In this document: in pieces, positions 36,143-45,100 of the stretch | Numbering within the stretch: the stretch's first letter is position 1 | How the letters are laid out: the number at the start of each line of letters is the position of its first letter | Assembly: GCF_000635915.2 (NCBI RefSeq) | Contig: NZ_CP015614.1 | Location: 1,409,501-1,473,500, forward strand | Source: Brevundimonas naejangsanensis | GTDB taxonomy: Bacteria > Pseudomonadota > Alphaproteobacteria > Caulobacterales > Caulobacteraceae | Reading direction: 5' to 3' | Length of the DNA: 64,000 nt | Program-made: the position numbers and the translations under genes | The notes under the pieces: model-generated | Seen by the model: the letters and a program-made list of their open reading frames with translations, nothing else | Databases searched by the model: none | What the model was told of the DNA's origin: nothing

Positions 36143-36171
36143 TTGCCCTTTCACAGGTTTTCCCGTATAGG
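36143..36171 (+). promoter_or_regulatory. Candidate sigma-70-type promoter of the rpsF operon
   Basis: ttgccc (36143-36148) and tatagg (36166-36171) are separated by exactly 17 bases. The expected transcript carries a leader of about 125 bases before rpsF. In other bacteria the S6:S18 complex binds rpsF leaders; I cannot identify that site here. Confidence 0.55.
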
Positions 36172-36305
36172 CGCGCCCTTTCCAGGGCTTCGGTCCTGCT
36201 GCGGAACGTCAAAGGGCCGGGAAACTCCCGTCCGCCGCATCAGGAGCCATCGTGGACGAACTCCCCGGTTCGCTCGCGCCGATGTCCGCCAAGGGAGAAT
36301 ACCGC

Positions 36306-36683
36306 ATGGCTCTTTACGAGCACACGGTCATGACGCGCCAGGATATCTCGGCGCAACAGGCCGAAGCGCTGAACGACACCATCAAGGCTCTGATCGAAGA
36401 AGGCGGCGGTTCCGTCGCCAAGATCGAGTACTGGGGTCTGCGCAACCTGACCTACCGGGTCAAGAAGAACCGCAAGGCTCACTATTCGCTGATGGCCGTC
36501 GACTGCCCGCCGGCCGCCATGGCCGAAGTCGAGCGCCAGCTGTCGATCAACGAAGACGTGCTGCGCTGGCTGACCATCCGCGTCGAGGAACTCGACCTGG
36601 AGCTGTCGCCCCTGCTGGCTCGCCGCGAACGCGAGCGTGACCGCAGCGCCCCGCGCGGCGAAGACGCCGCGGCTTCGGAATAA
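36306..36683 (+). CDS. rpsF: 30S ribosomal protein S6
   Basis: 125 residues. S6 binds S18 on the platform of the 30S subunit. The N-terminus [20 protein letters not shown] and the segment [22 protein letters not shown] match bacterial S6. The C-terminus is extended and highly charged ([20 protein letters not shown]). An in-frame GTG at 36252 with its own Shine-Dalgarno would add 18 residues not seen in S6, so the ATG at 36306 (preceded by gggaga) is chosen. Confidence 0.97.
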   Translation: MALYEHTVMTRQDISAQQAEALNDTIKALIEEGGGSVAKIEYWGLRNLTYRVKKNRKAHYSLMAVDCPPAAMAEVERQLSINEDVLRWLTIRVEELDLELSPLLARRERERDRSAPRGEDAAASE

Positions 36684-36694
36684 GGAACCGGATC

Positions 36695-36970
36695 ATGACC
36701 GATACGACTGCCCCCATCCCGGGCGCTCCGGCCGGCTCCGGCCCGGCCCGTCGCCCCTTCTATCGTCGCCGCAAGGTGTGCCCGTTCTCGGGCGCCAACG
36801 CGCCGAAGATCGACTACAAGGACGTGAAGCTGCTGCAGCGTTACGTCTCCGAACGCGGCAAGATCGTGCCCTCGCGCATCACCGCCGTTTCCGCCAAGAA
36901 GCAACGCGAACTGGCCAAGGCCATCAAGCGCGCCCGCTACCTGGCCCTCCTGCCGTACGTGGTGAAGTAA
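36695..36970 (+). CDS. rpsR: 30S ribosomal protein S18
   Basis: 91 residues. Conserved S18 core: [51 protein letters not shown]. The N-terminal 20 residues (Pro/Gly/Ala-rich) are a usual alphaproteobacterial extension. It lies 11 bases after rpsF and one base before rplI, in the standard operon. A single cysteine is at position 29 in the KVCPF motif; no zinc site of the four-cysteine type is visible. Confidence 0.97.
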   Translation: MTDTTAPIPGAPAGSGPARRPFYRRRKVCPFSGANAPKIDYKDVKLLQRYVSERGKIVPSRITAVSAKKQRELAKAIKRARYLALLPYVVK

Positions 36971-36971
36971 G

Positions 36972-37556
36972 ATGAAGGTCGTTCTGCTGGAACGCGTCGA
37001 GAACCTCGGCGCCATCGGCGACGTCGTCACCGTCAAGGACGGCTTCGCCCGTAACTACCTTCTGCCGCGCGACAAGGCTCGTCGCGCCACCGAAGCCAAC
37101 CTGAAGGCCTTCGAAATCGAGCGCGTCGCCATCGAGCAGCGCAACGAGAAGAACAAGGCCGACGCTCAGAAGATCGCCGACAAGATCGACGGTCAGAGCT
37201 ACGTCATGATCCGTCAGGCTGGCGAAACCGGCCAGCTGTACGGCTCGGTCGCCGGCCGGGACGTCGCTGAGGCCGTTCGCGCCGAAGGCGGCAAGGTCGA
37301 GCGTTCGCAGGTCGTGCTGAACACGGCGATCAAGACGCTGGGCGTCCACGAGGTGCTGGTCCGCCTGCACCCCGAGGTCTCGGCCACCGTCAAGATCAAC
37401 ATCGCCCGTTCGGCCGACGAAGCCGAGCGTCAGGCCAAGGGCGAGGACGTGATCCGCAGCCAGTTCGACGACGAGCGTCAAGCTGCTGATCAGGCCGCTC
37501 AGGAGCTGCTGGAAGGCGGCGCCGGCCAACAGGAAGGCTTCGGCGACGAAGCCTGA
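36972..37556 (+). CDS. rplI: 50S ribosomal protein L9
   Basis: 194 residues, about 45 longer than E. coli L9. The N-terminal [32 protein letters not shown] and the C-terminal RNA-binding lobe (up to [15 protein letters not shown]) are canonical. The extra tail is acidic and Gln/Ala-rich ([18 protein letters not shown]). L9 bridges the L1 stalk and helps reading-frame maintenance. A strong terminator closes the operon 26 bases later. Confidence 0.97.
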   Translation: MKVVLLERVENLGAIGDVVTVKDGFARNYLLPRDKARRATEANLKAFEIERVAIEQRNEKNKADAQKIADKIDGQSYVMIRQAGETGQLYGSVAGRDVAEAVRAEGGKVERSQVVLNTAIKTLGVHEVLVRLHPEVSATVKINIARSADEAERQAKGEDVIRSQFDDERQAADQAAQELLEGGAGQQEGFGDEA

Positions 37557-37581
37557 TCCTGTCGCTTCGGCGAGATGATCC

Positions 37582-37615
37582 AGGGGCGCTTCCGCAAGGA
37601 AGCGCCCCTTTTTCT
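37582..37615 (+). terminator. Intrinsic terminator of the rpsF-rpsR-rplI operon
   Basis: A perfect 12-bp stem (aggggcgcttcc, 37582-37593; ggaagcgcccct, 37598-37609) with a GCAA tetraloop is followed by ttttttctt. Confidence 0.93.
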
Positions 37616-37943
37616 TTGCCCGGGCCCTGCCCTGCCGACAGGACGAGGCCGCCGCCTACCTTTAGCTTTTCTAACTAAGCCGTGAAGTAATCTCGATACC
37701 CGACGCCGTCTTCGCGCCGCAGTATCGCCGCGCCTCGCCACATTCGACGCGCCGGAGCCGCCATGCCTTCAGTCCAGCCCCGCCCGACCCGGGAGCCGCG
37801 TTCGCAGGTCGCTCCCTGTCGCCGATGTGACTGATTTCGCCCCCCGGAAACTTCTCGTTAGTCTTACCGACGCAGGCTTGGACCGTCGCGCTTTCAGTAT
37901 GCGGCGCATTCCCCGCGTCCAACCAGAAAAGCTGATCTCTCCC
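37616..37943. other. Non-coding gap before the TonB-dependent receptor
   Basis: 328 bases between the rplI terminator and the receptor start. I see no gene, tRNA or long dyad. An in-frame extension of the receptor from 37827 is open, but it does not look like a signal peptide. The receptor promoter is presumably here, but no convincing -35/-10 pair stands out. Confidence 0.5.
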
Positions 37944-40394
37944 ATGCCCATCGCCTCGTTCCGTCGCCCCGCCCTTTTGGCCGCCGCGTCCGGCGCCGTC
38001 CTTCTGGTCGCCGGCGCGGGCGCCGCACAGGCCCAGAACGCGCCCGGCAGCGCCACCTCGGTGGACGACATCGTGGTCACCGGCACCCGCGTCGCCAACC
38101 GCTCCCGCCTGGACACGGTCGCGCCTGTCGATGTCGTCACCGCCGAGGCGCTGGAACAGCGCGGCACCACCGAACTGGCGGCCCAGTTGGCGGCGACGGT
38201 TCCGGCCCTGAACTTCCCCCGCCCGTCGGCGACCGACGGCACGGACTCCATCCGCCCGGCCACCCTGCGCGGTCAGGGTCCCGACCAGACCCTGGTCCTG
38301 GTCAACGGCCTGCGTCGTCACCAGACCGCCCTGGTCAACCTGAACGGCTCGGTCGGGCGCGGCTCGTCCGCCGTCGATCTCAACGCCATTCCGTCCACGG
38401 CTGTCGAGCGGATCGAGGTCCTGCGCGACGGCGCTGCGGCCCAATACGGCTCGGACGCCATCGCCGGGGTCATCAACCTGCGCCTGCGCGAGGCCCGCGA
38501 AGGCGGCGGCGCCAGCGTGACCTACGGCTCCTATGTCACCGACTTCACCGGCTTCTATGGCCGCGAAGGGGACATCCGCGACGGCGACACCGTCACCGTC
38601 TCGGCCTGGCAGGGCTTCGGCCTGGGTCAGGACGGCTTCCTGACCGCCTCGGTGGAATACCGCGACCGCGACAGCACGAACCGCTCCGACATCAACCCCA
38701 CGCTGGGTCGCGTCACCGGCGGCCAGGGCGACGCGGCGGTCGAGGATCTCTCGGCCTATCTGAATGCAGGCCTGCCGCTGGGCAATGGCTGGGAGGCCTA
38801 CGGCTGGGCCGGGTATCAACAGCGCGACGCCTCGGCGGCCGCCTTCTACCGCACCCCCACCGACAACGCCCAGAACCCGGACTACGGCTCCGGGCGCAAA
38901 TATCCGAACGGCTACCTGCCCTACATCCTGACCGACACCACCGACTGGACCGCCGCAGGCGGCCTGCGCGGCGAAGCGGGGGGCTGGGCCATCGACGTCA
39001 ACCTGGGCTACGGCTCGAACAAGATCGAGTTCGGCGCCGAAAACACCATGAACCCGACTTATGGGATCAACGGCCAGACCTCGTTCGACGCCGGTTCGCT
39101 GGAATACGGCCAACTGGTGTTCGGCGCCGACGCCGCGCGCCAGTTCGATCTGGGCTGGGCCGGTCCGCTGAACGTCGCTGTCGGTCTGGAAGCGCGCCGC
39201 GAAACCTACAAGATCGGCGCGGGCGAAGAAGCCTCCTATGCCCGCGGCCCGGTCCTGACGGCCGGCGGCACGGCCCTGAGCTGGGGCTCGCGCGGCTTCA
39301 CCGGCTTCACGCCCAGCAATGAAATCGACGAGGACCGCAGCAACGTCGGCGTCTATCTGGATCTGGAAGGCGAGGTCGTCGAAAACCTGACCCTGTCCGG
39401 CGCCCTGCGTTACGAGAACTATTCGGACTTCGGCGACAACGTCTCGGGCAAGATCGCCGGCCGCTACGACTTCAACCCGCACTTCGCCATCCGGGGCGCC
39501 CTGTCGACAGGCTTCCGCGCGCCCAGCCTGCAACAGCAGTATTACACCCAGACCGCCGTCCTCTACATCAACAACGTCCCCTATGAGACCGGCACCTATC
39601 CCTCTGTCAGCGACGTGGGTCTGGCGCTGGGCGGCACGGCGCTGGAGGCCGAAACCTCGGTCAACTATTCGCTGGGCTTCGTCGTGCGCAACGGCCCGTT
39701 CGAGCTGACGGCCGACGCCTACCGCATCGACATCGACGACCGGATCATCCTGTCCGAGACCCTGACCGGCAGCAACACCGCTGCGCCGGGGAGCAACGCC
39801 AAGACCATCTTCGACCTGTTGGCCCCCTATGGCGCCACGGCGGCGCGCTTCTTCATCAACGGGGTCGACACCGAGACGACCGGCCTGGATGTCGTGGCCC
39901 GTTATCGCGCCGAAACCTCGGTCGGCCACCGCCTGGACTTCACGCTGGCGGGCAACGTCAACGACTTCAAGGTGACCAAGACGCCGATGACGCAGACGGG
40001 CGTCCTGCCGACGCCGACCTCCCTGTTCGGGCGTCAGGCGGTCACCCGTTTCGAAGAAGGCACGCCGCCGTGGAAGGTCGTCTTCCAGACCGACTGGGAG
40101 GCGCAACGTCTGGGCGGCACCTTCCGCCTGACCGGCTATGGCGACGTTCTGGCCGCCGGCGCGACCGAAGCCACCGACCTGCAACTGGGCGACGCCCTGG
40201 TGGCCGATGTCGAGGCCCGCTACCGCTTCAATGATCGCGTCACCGTTTCGGTCGGCGCCGACAACATCCTGGACCAGTATCCGCGCCAGAGCCTGCGGGA
40301 GAACAATACCACCAGCGCCTTCCCCTTCTCCAACTTCTCGCCGTACGGCTTCAACGGCCGCTTCGTTTACGGGCGACTGGCGGTGAAGTGGTGA
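37944..40394 (+). CDS. TonB-dependent outer-membrane receptor
   Basis: 816 residues. The signal peptide MPIASFRRPALLAAASGAVLLVAGAGAAQAQ is followed by a TonB box-like DDIVVTGTRVANRSRLDTV (about residues 40-58). The plug domain contains RGQGPDQTLVLVNGLRRHQ and IEVLRDGAAAQYGSDAIAGVINL. The barrel follows, ending with the outer-membrane signature GRFVYGRLAVKW. Such receptors take up siderophores, vitamins or carbohydrates; nothing in the neighbourhood identifies the substrate. Caulobacterales carry many of them. The ATG at 37944 begins the signal peptide. Confidence 0.93.
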   Translation: MPIASFRRPALLAAASGAVLLVAGAGAAQAQNAPGSATSVDDIVVTGTRVANRSRLDTVAPVDVVTAEALEQRGTTELAAQLAATVPALNFPRPSATDGTDSIRPATLRGQGPDQTLVLVNGLRRHQTALVNLNGSVGRGSSAVDLNAIPSTAVERIEVLRDGAAAQYGSDAIAGVINLRLREAREGGGASVTYGSYVTDFTGFYGREGDIRDGDTVTVSAWQGFGLGQDGFLTASVEYRDRDSTNRSDINPTLGRVTGGQGDAAVEDLSAYLNAGLPLGNGWEAYGWAGYQQRDASAAAFYRTPTDNAQNPDYGSGRKYPNGYLPYILTDTTDWTAAGGLRGEAGGWAIDVNLGYGSNKIEFGAENTMNPTYGINGQTSFDAGSLEYGQLVFGADAARQFDLGWAGPLNVAVGLEARRETYKIGAGEEASYARGPVLTAGGTALSWGSRGFTGFTPSNEIDEDRSNVGVYLDLEGEVVENLTLSGALRYENYSDFGDNVSGKIAGRYDFNPHFAIRGALSTGFRAPSLQQQYYTQTAVLYINNVPYETGTYPSVSDVGLALGGTALEAETSVNYSLGFVVRNGPFELTADAYRIDIDDRIILSETLTGSNTAAPGSNAKTIFDLLAPYGATAARFFINGVDTETTGLDVVARYRAETSVGHRLDFTLAGNVNDFKVTKTPMTQTGVLPTPTSLFGRQAVTRFEEGTPPWKVVFQTDWEAQRLGGTFRLTGYGDVLAAGATEATDLQLGDALVADVEARYRFNDRVTVSVGADNILDQYPRQSLRENNTTSAFPFSNFSPYGFNGRFVYGRLAVKW

Positions 40395-40574
40395 TCGCTG
40401 CACAGCGCGCGCCCGAAGGCTTCCCCTCCAGCCTTTGAGCCTGCCTGTCTCGTCGGGCGCGGCGTGCATCGCCGCCGCCGCGCCTGACAAAAACTTAATG
40501 CACGACGGCGTTCGACGGGCATGGTTCCGCCGCAAGCGGCACGTTAGGCTTCATCGTCTCTCGAGAGGAAAGCC

Positions 40575-40949
40575 ATGAAAGCCGCTGCATTCGCCGTCGT
40601 CGCCGCCCTGGCTCTGTCCGCCCTGCCGGGAGCCGCCGCCGCCATGTCGGTTCAGGAGTTCCTGACCTCGGCCAACCGTATCCCGCGCAATCCGACCGCC
40701 CTGCTGCGGTCGGACACGCGGCGGCTGATGAATGAGATAGGCGGGGCCTTCAAGGCCGTGCGCGATGATCAGGCCGCCGCCAGGGCCGCCGGCCGTCGCC
40801 CCGCGACCTGCATCCCCGAAGGCAAGATCAGCCTGTCGGCAGAGCAGATCCTGGCCCGCTTCAACGCCATCCCCGCCCAGCGGCGCAACATCAGCGTCAA
40901 TCAGGCCGTCCGCGAATGGATGGGCGAACGTTATCCCTGCCCGGCCTGA
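40575..40949 (+). CDS. Small secreted protein, Rap1a/Tai-like, tandem copy 1
   Basis: 124 residues. The signal peptide MKAAAFAVVAALALSALPGAAAA is followed by VQEFLTSANRIPRN, RSDTRRLMNEIGGAF, the motif CIPEGKISLS and the C-terminal QAVREWMGERYPC. Two cysteines in the mature part (CIP and YPC) may form one disulfide. The CxP...WM..RYPC layout resembles Rap1a/Tai immunity-type proteins, which neutralise type VI effectors in Serratia, but no effector gene is near, so the assignment is tentative. A ribosome site gaggaaag precedes the ATG. The next gene is a paralogue. Confidence 0.65.
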   Translation: MKAAAFAVVAALALSALPGAAAAMSVQEFLTSANRIPRNPTALLRSDTRRLMNEIGGAFKAVRDDQAAARAAGRRPATCIPEGKISLSAEQILARFNAIPAQRRNISVNQAVREWMGERYPCPA

Positions 40950-40998
40950 CAGGCGCCCGCACTTGCACGGCGGCGTCGGCGAGCGCATTTATCGCCCC

Positions 40999-41400
40999 AT
41001 GTCGCGTTTCGTTCCCGCCCTCATCGCCGCGCCCCTGGCTTCGGCGGCGCTGTTCGCCACCGCTCCCACGGCCCAGGCCCAGTCGTCCGACATGACGGTC
41101 CAGCAGTTTCTGACCATCGGCCAGAACATCCCGCGCAACCGCGCCGTGGCCATGATGCGGCCGGACACCCGTCGGCTGATCCGCGAAGTCACCGGCGCCG
41201 TCAGCACGGTGAAGGCCGAGCAGGCCTCGGCCGTCTCGGCGGGGCGCCGCCCGGCCCACTGCATCCCCGCCTCCGGCACCGGCATCACGCCTGAGACGCT
41301 CGTCGCCCGCTTCGAGACCATGCCCGAGACGCGGCGTCGCGTCACCGTGACCCAGGCCGTGCGCGACTGGATGGTCGAGCGCTACCCCTGCCGCAACTGA
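40999..41400 (+). CDS. Small secreted protein, Rap1a/Tai-like, tandem copy 2
   Basis: 133 residues. The signal peptide (RFVPALIAAPLASAALFATAPTAQAQ) precedes a domain that aligns along its length with the upstream gene: VQQFLTIGQNIPRN, RPDTRRLIREVTGAV, SAGRRPAHCIPASGTG, QAVRDWMVERYPC. Spacing of the two cysteines differs by only one residue or so. The pair looks like a tandem duplication. The ATG at 40999 is used because it begins the signal peptide; the frame is open further upstream inside copy 1. It ends 111 bases before dnaB. Confidence 0.65.
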   Translation: MSRFVPALIAAPLASAALFATAPTAQAQSSDMTVQQFLTIGQNIPRNRAVAMMRPDTRRLIREVTGAVSTVKAEQASAVSAGRRPAHCIPASGTGITPETLVARFETMPETRRRVTVTQAVRDWMVERYPCRN

Positions 41401-41511
41401 CGACCCCTCACTGATCCGACAGCGGTTTTCCGCGCCCGTCCACAGGCGCAGGCGACTGTCCACGACCACGACCGCGCCCGTGTCTGACGCAGGGCGCGCC
41501 TATGGCTATTG

Positions 41512-43023
41512 ATGATGTCGATGAACGCGTTCGCCCCCCTGCCCTATGATTCCGCCCACGACCCCGTGCAGGTGTCGTCCATGCCCCACAACCTGGAGGC
41601 GGAACAGGCCCTGCTGGGCTCGCTGATGTTCGACAACGCCGTGTTCGAGCGCCTGTCGGACCGACTGCGCGGCAGCCATTTCTACGAGCCCTTCCACCAG
41701 CGCCTGTTCGACGCGATCGAGGACCATATCCGGCAGGGCCTGCTGGCCGAGCCGACCATCCTGATGGAGCGGTTCAAGCAGGACCCGGCTTTTCAGGAGT
41801 TCGGCGGTCTGCGCTATCTCGCCGACCTGGTGGACCGTGCCCCGCCCGCGGCCAACGCCCCCGACTACGCCCGCGTCGTCTATGATCTGGCTTTGCGCCG
41901 CGAGCTGATCCGCATCGGCGGCGAGATCATCAAGGAGGCGCCCAACCCCGAGACGCCCGCCGACGAACAAATCGAACAGGCCGAACAGACGCTGTATTCC
42001 CTGGCCGAGACGGGCAAGCCGTCGTCGGGCTTCGTGTCCTTCTCGCAGGCGCTGTCGGGCGCCGTCGAAATGGCGGGCGAGGCCTATCAGCGCGAGGGCA
42101 AGCTGGCGGGCCTGGCCACCCGTCTGGACGATCTGGACCAGAAGCTGGGCGGCCTGCACCCCTCCGACCTTCTGATCCTCGCGGGCCGTCCGTCGATGGG
42201 TAAGACGGCGCTGGCGACCAACATCGCCTTCAACGTCGCCCGCAACTATCGCTGGGAGCCGACGCCGGACGGCGGGCGCAAGACCGTCGACGGCGGCGTC
42301 GTCGCCTTCTACTCGCTGGAAATGAGCGCCGAACAGCTGGCCATGCGTATCCTGGCCGATGCGTCGGGCGTGTCCTCGGACAAGCTGCGTAAGGGCGAGA
42401 TCGACGCCTCGGACTTCGGCAAGATTCGCGACGCCGCCATCGAGATCGGCGAAAGCCCGCTCTACATCGACGCCACCGGCGGCCTGTCCATCTCCAAGCT
42501 GGCGGCGCGCGCGCGCCGGCTGAAGCGGATGGAAAACGGTCTGGACCTGATCGTGGTCGACTACCTCCAGCTCGTCACCACCGGCGACAACAGCCAGAAA
42601 AACCGGGTGCAGGAAGTCTCCGAGATCACCGGCGGCCTGAAGGCGCTGGCCAAGGAGCTGAACGTCCCCATCATCGCCCTGTCGCAGCTATCGCGTCAGG
42701 TCGAGCAGCGCGAGGACAAGCGGCCGCAACTGTCCGACCTGCGGGAATCGGGCTCGATCGAGCAGGACGCCGACTGCGTCATGTTCGTCTATCGCGAAAG
42801 CTACTACCTGGGCCGCGCCGAGCCGCGCGAAGGCACCGAAGAACACCTGAAGTGGCAGGAAGACATGGACCGCCTGCAGCACCAGGCCGAGGTGGTCATC
42901 GGCAAGCAACGTCACGGCCCCATCGGCATCGTCAAGCTGGCGTTCGATTCCAACACCACCCGCTTCGGCAACCTGGCCCACGACGGCCGCTACGGCGGCG
43001 CCTATGCGGATATCCCGGAGTAG
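41512..43023 (+). CDS. dnaB: Replicative DNA helicase DnaB
   Basis: 503 residues. It unwinds DNA ahead of the replication fork. The N-terminal DnaB domain begins MPHNLEAEQALLGSLMFDNA. The RecA-like domain holds Walker A GRPSMGKTALATNIAFN (about residues 225-232 for the loop), VAFYSLEMSAEQLAMR, LIVVDYLQLVTT and LSQLSRQVEQREDKRP. ATG codons at 41512, 41515 and 41521 are all possible starts; the first lies 6 bases after a ctatgg -10-like box, again compatible with a leaderless message. No intein is present. Confidence 0.95.
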   Translation: MMSMNAFAPLPYDSAHDPVQVSSMPHNLEAEQALLGSLMFDNAVFERLSDRLRGSHFYEPFHQRLFDAIEDHIRQGLLAEPTILMERFKQDPAFQEFGGLRYLADLVDRAPPAANAPDYARVVYDLALRRELIRIGGEIIKEAPNPETPADEQIEQAEQTLYSLAETGKPSSGFVSFSQALSGAVEMAGEAYQREGKLAGLATRLDDLDQKLGGLHPSDLLILAGRPSMGKTALATNIAFNVARNYRWEPTPDGGRKTVDGGVVAFYSLEMSAEQLAMRILADASGVSSDKLRKGEIDASDFGKIRDAAIEIGESPLYIDATGGLSISKLAARARRLKRMENGLDLIVVDYLQLVTTGDNSQKNRVQEVSEITGGLKALAKELNVPIIALSQLSRQVEQREDKRPQLSDLRESGSIEQDADCVMFVYRESYYLGRAEPREGTEEHLKWQEDMDRLQHQAEVVIGKQRHGPIGIVKLAFDSNTTRFGNLAHDGRYGGAYADIPE

Positions 43024-43075
43024 GGCGAGGCGTCGCCCCTCGCCCCTACGCGCGCCATCTCGCCCCCCCAATCTC

Positions 43076-43181
43076 CGTCATCCTCGGGCTTGACCCGAGG
43101 ATCGAGCGCAGGGCGCGCTCGGCCTTTTCCAATGTCGCGCAGGCGGACAGCCCGATCCTCGGGTCAAGCCCGAGGATGACG
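43076..43181. repeat. Paired inverted repeat, family B
   Basis: The arms 43076-43104 and 43153-43181 are perfect 29-base reverse complements. Each arm is itself a palindrome built on cgtcatcctcgggcttgac. The centre is 48 bases. It lies between dnaB and alr, ending 62 bases before the alr start. The single unit at 7530-7560 belongs to the same family. Such elements are abundant in alphaproteobacterial intergenic DNA. Confidence 0.88.
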
Positions 43182-43243
43182 ATGTGGAAGCCTTGAAGCA
43201 AAACCCGGTAGCGCCGCCTGAGCAGCGGCCTATAACCCTTTTC

Positions 43244-44293
43244 ATGACCTCCCCCGCCCTTGCTCCCGCCGTCCTCAACGTCGATCTGGACGCGCTCGCC
43301 CGCAACTATCGCACGCTTGAAACCGTGACCGGCCGTCCCGTCAATCCGGTCGTGAAGGCCGACGGCTACGGCTTGGGCGCCGCCGCCGTGGCGCGTCGAC
43401 TGATGGCCGAGGGCGCGCGCACCTTCTTCGTCGCCCGCGCGGCCGAGGGCGTGCGTCTGCGCGAGGCCATCGGGCCCGAGCCGATCATCTACATTCTGGA
43501 CGGTTGCCACGGCGATGGGGCCGCCATGCTCAAGGCCTCGAACCTGCGGCCCGTCATCAACCACCCGACCCAGCTTCAGACCTGGCAGGCGGCGGGCGGC
43601 GGCGCCTGCGCCCTGCAACTGGACACCGGCATGAACCGGCTGGGCTTCCGCGTCGAGGACGCGCCTGAACCGTTCGAGGGCCTCGAACTGGTGATGACCC
43701 ACCTGGCCTGCGCCGACGAACCGTCTAACCCGCTGAACCGCGCCCAGCGCGACGCCTTCGCCGCGGCGGTCCAGCGCTATCCCGGCGTGACGCGCTCCTT
43801 CGCCAACTCGGGGGGCTGCTTCCTGGGCCCGGACTTCGCCTTCGACGTGGTGCGGCCGGGCATCTGCCTGTACGGCGGCGGGCCGGAAGGCCGACCGCAT
43901 GAGAAGATCGCCCCCGTCGCCAGCCTGATCGCCCAGGCGGTGCAGGTGCGCGACGTGCCGGCAGGCGAAACGGTCGGCTATTCGCAGGGCTACAAGGCGG
44001 AAAGGCCCATGCGCGTGGCGACCTGCGGCGCCGGCTACGCCGACGGCGTGCTGCGGTCCTACAGCCCCAGGGGACAGGTCTTCATCGCGGGCGAGATGCG
44101 GCCGATCATCGGCCGGGTGTCGATGGACGTGCTGGCCGTCGACGTGACCGGCCTGGACGTCACGGCGGGCGATCCGGTCGAGATCTACGGCGCCAACCGC
44201 CTGATCGACGACGCGGCTGCGGCGGCCGGGACCATCAGCTATGAGTTGCTGACCTCGATCACCCCGCGAGTGCCTCGCGTCTACAAGGGCTGA
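43244..44293 (+). CDS. alr: Alanine racemase
   Basis: 349 residues. It makes D-alanine for peptidoglycan. The PLP lysine is Lys38 in VVKADGYGLGA, and the tyrosine of the second active-site half is in CGAGYADGVLR. LDTGMNRLGF and GRVSMDVLAVDVT are also typical. The ATG at 43244 begins the domain; the longer frame from 43184 starts beside the repeat arm. A tataac box at 43231-43236 lies 7 bases before the ATG, with no Shine-Dalgarno, so a leaderless message is likely. Confidence 0.95.
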   Translation: MTSPALAPAVLNVDLDALARNYRTLETVTGRPVNPVVKADGYGLGAAAVARRLMAEGARTFFVARAAEGVRLREAIGPEPIIYILDGCHGDGAAMLKASNLRPVINHPTQLQTWQAAGGGACALQLDTGMNRLGFRVEDAPEPFEGLELVMTHLACADEPSNPLNRAQRDAFAAAVQRYPGVTRSFANSGGCFLGPDFAFDVVRPGICLYGGGPEGRPHEKIAPVASLIAQAVQVRDVPAGETVGYSQGYKAERPMRVATCGAGYADGVLRSYSPRGQVFIAGEMRPIIGRVSMDVLAVDVTGLDVTAGDPVEIYGANRLIDDAAAAAGTISYELLTSITPRVPRVYKG

Positions 44294-44321
44294 GGCGCAC
44301 CGCCCCAGCCCTCTCTCTGAC

Positions 44322-44939
44322 TCAGCTCAGCGCGAAAGCGGCGGCGCCCAGGCCGACGATGGCGAAGCTGGCGATCACCGCCGCGACCAGCGACCAGACG
44401 ATCGCCCACAGGATGATGGCCGCCACGACCACGACGATGGTGTAGCCCAGCGCCTTTTCGGCCGTCGTCTTCATCAGCACCGGCAGGCCCAGATACATCA
44501 GGTAGAAGCCGTAAAGGCCGATCAGCAAGGCTAGCCAGCCCAGCGTCGGGATGATGTTCAGCACGCCCGCCACCCACATAGGCGTCATGGAATAGACAGC
44601 GACCTGCATCGCCTTCACCGGGTTCTTGGTCCCGCCGAAGGTCGGCGCCAGCGCGTCGATGATCATGCCCAGAATGTAGACGCTGATCAGGCTCAGCACA
44701 TAGCTGAGCGCACCCGCCAGCAGCGGTCCGACCAGACCGCGATGACCGAAGGCGATCTGGCCCACCACGGTCGCCACCGCCGGAATAGCCGCCAGGACGA
44801 CGGCGTAGTTCGTGAACAGCCCCTTGATGGTGGCGCTCTCAGCGTCGATCACCGGCCATTCGAACTTCGGCCGGGTCAGGATGTATTTGACCCGCGCGAC
44901 AAGCGACGGATCGACGGCGGGGGGATTTTCCAGGGTCAT
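44322..44939 (-). CDS. Yip1 family membrane protein
   Basis: 205 residues with about five hydrophobic segments (about 55-75, 85-105, 125-150, 155-175 and 180-203) after a soluble N-terminus SLVARVKYILTRPKFEWPVIDAE. The arrangement and the opening ILTRPKFEWPVI match bacterial Yip1-domain proteins (PF04893), of unknown function. ATG at 44937-44939 is chosen over an upstream in-frame ATG (44972). It lies convergent with alr and divergent from radA. Confidence 0.75.
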   Translation of the reverse strand: MTLENPPAVDPSLVARVKYILTRPKFEWPVIDAESATIKGLFTNYAVVLAAIPAVATVVGQIAFGHRGLVGPLLAGALSYVLSLISVYILGMIIDALAPTFGGTKNPVKAMQVAVYSMTPMWVAGVLNIIPTLGWLALLIGLYGFYLMYLGLPVLMKTTAEKALGYTIVVVVAAIILWAIVWSLVAAVIASFAIVGLGAAAFALS

Positions 44940-45100
44940 TCGATTTGCCTTCCAGGCGTTGAGTCGGATCACGGCCGTATCATGGCAGAATGACGGCCCT
45001 GTGGACGCCAGCGCAACCCCGCCGTCGCCCTATGACAAATTGGGACGCAGCGTGGTCCAACCCGCCTGCCCTCGCCCGTCTGATCTGCTAGGTCTGACAC

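Noticed and set aside
37671-40535. Very long antisense reading frame (954 codons) opposite the TonB-dependent receptor
   Set aside because: It has no recognisable domain, is rich in Gly/Arg/Asp/Val, and mirrors the codon pattern of the clear receptor gene. Similar shadows oppose ppk, pepA, the ABC-F gene and the aminotransferase.
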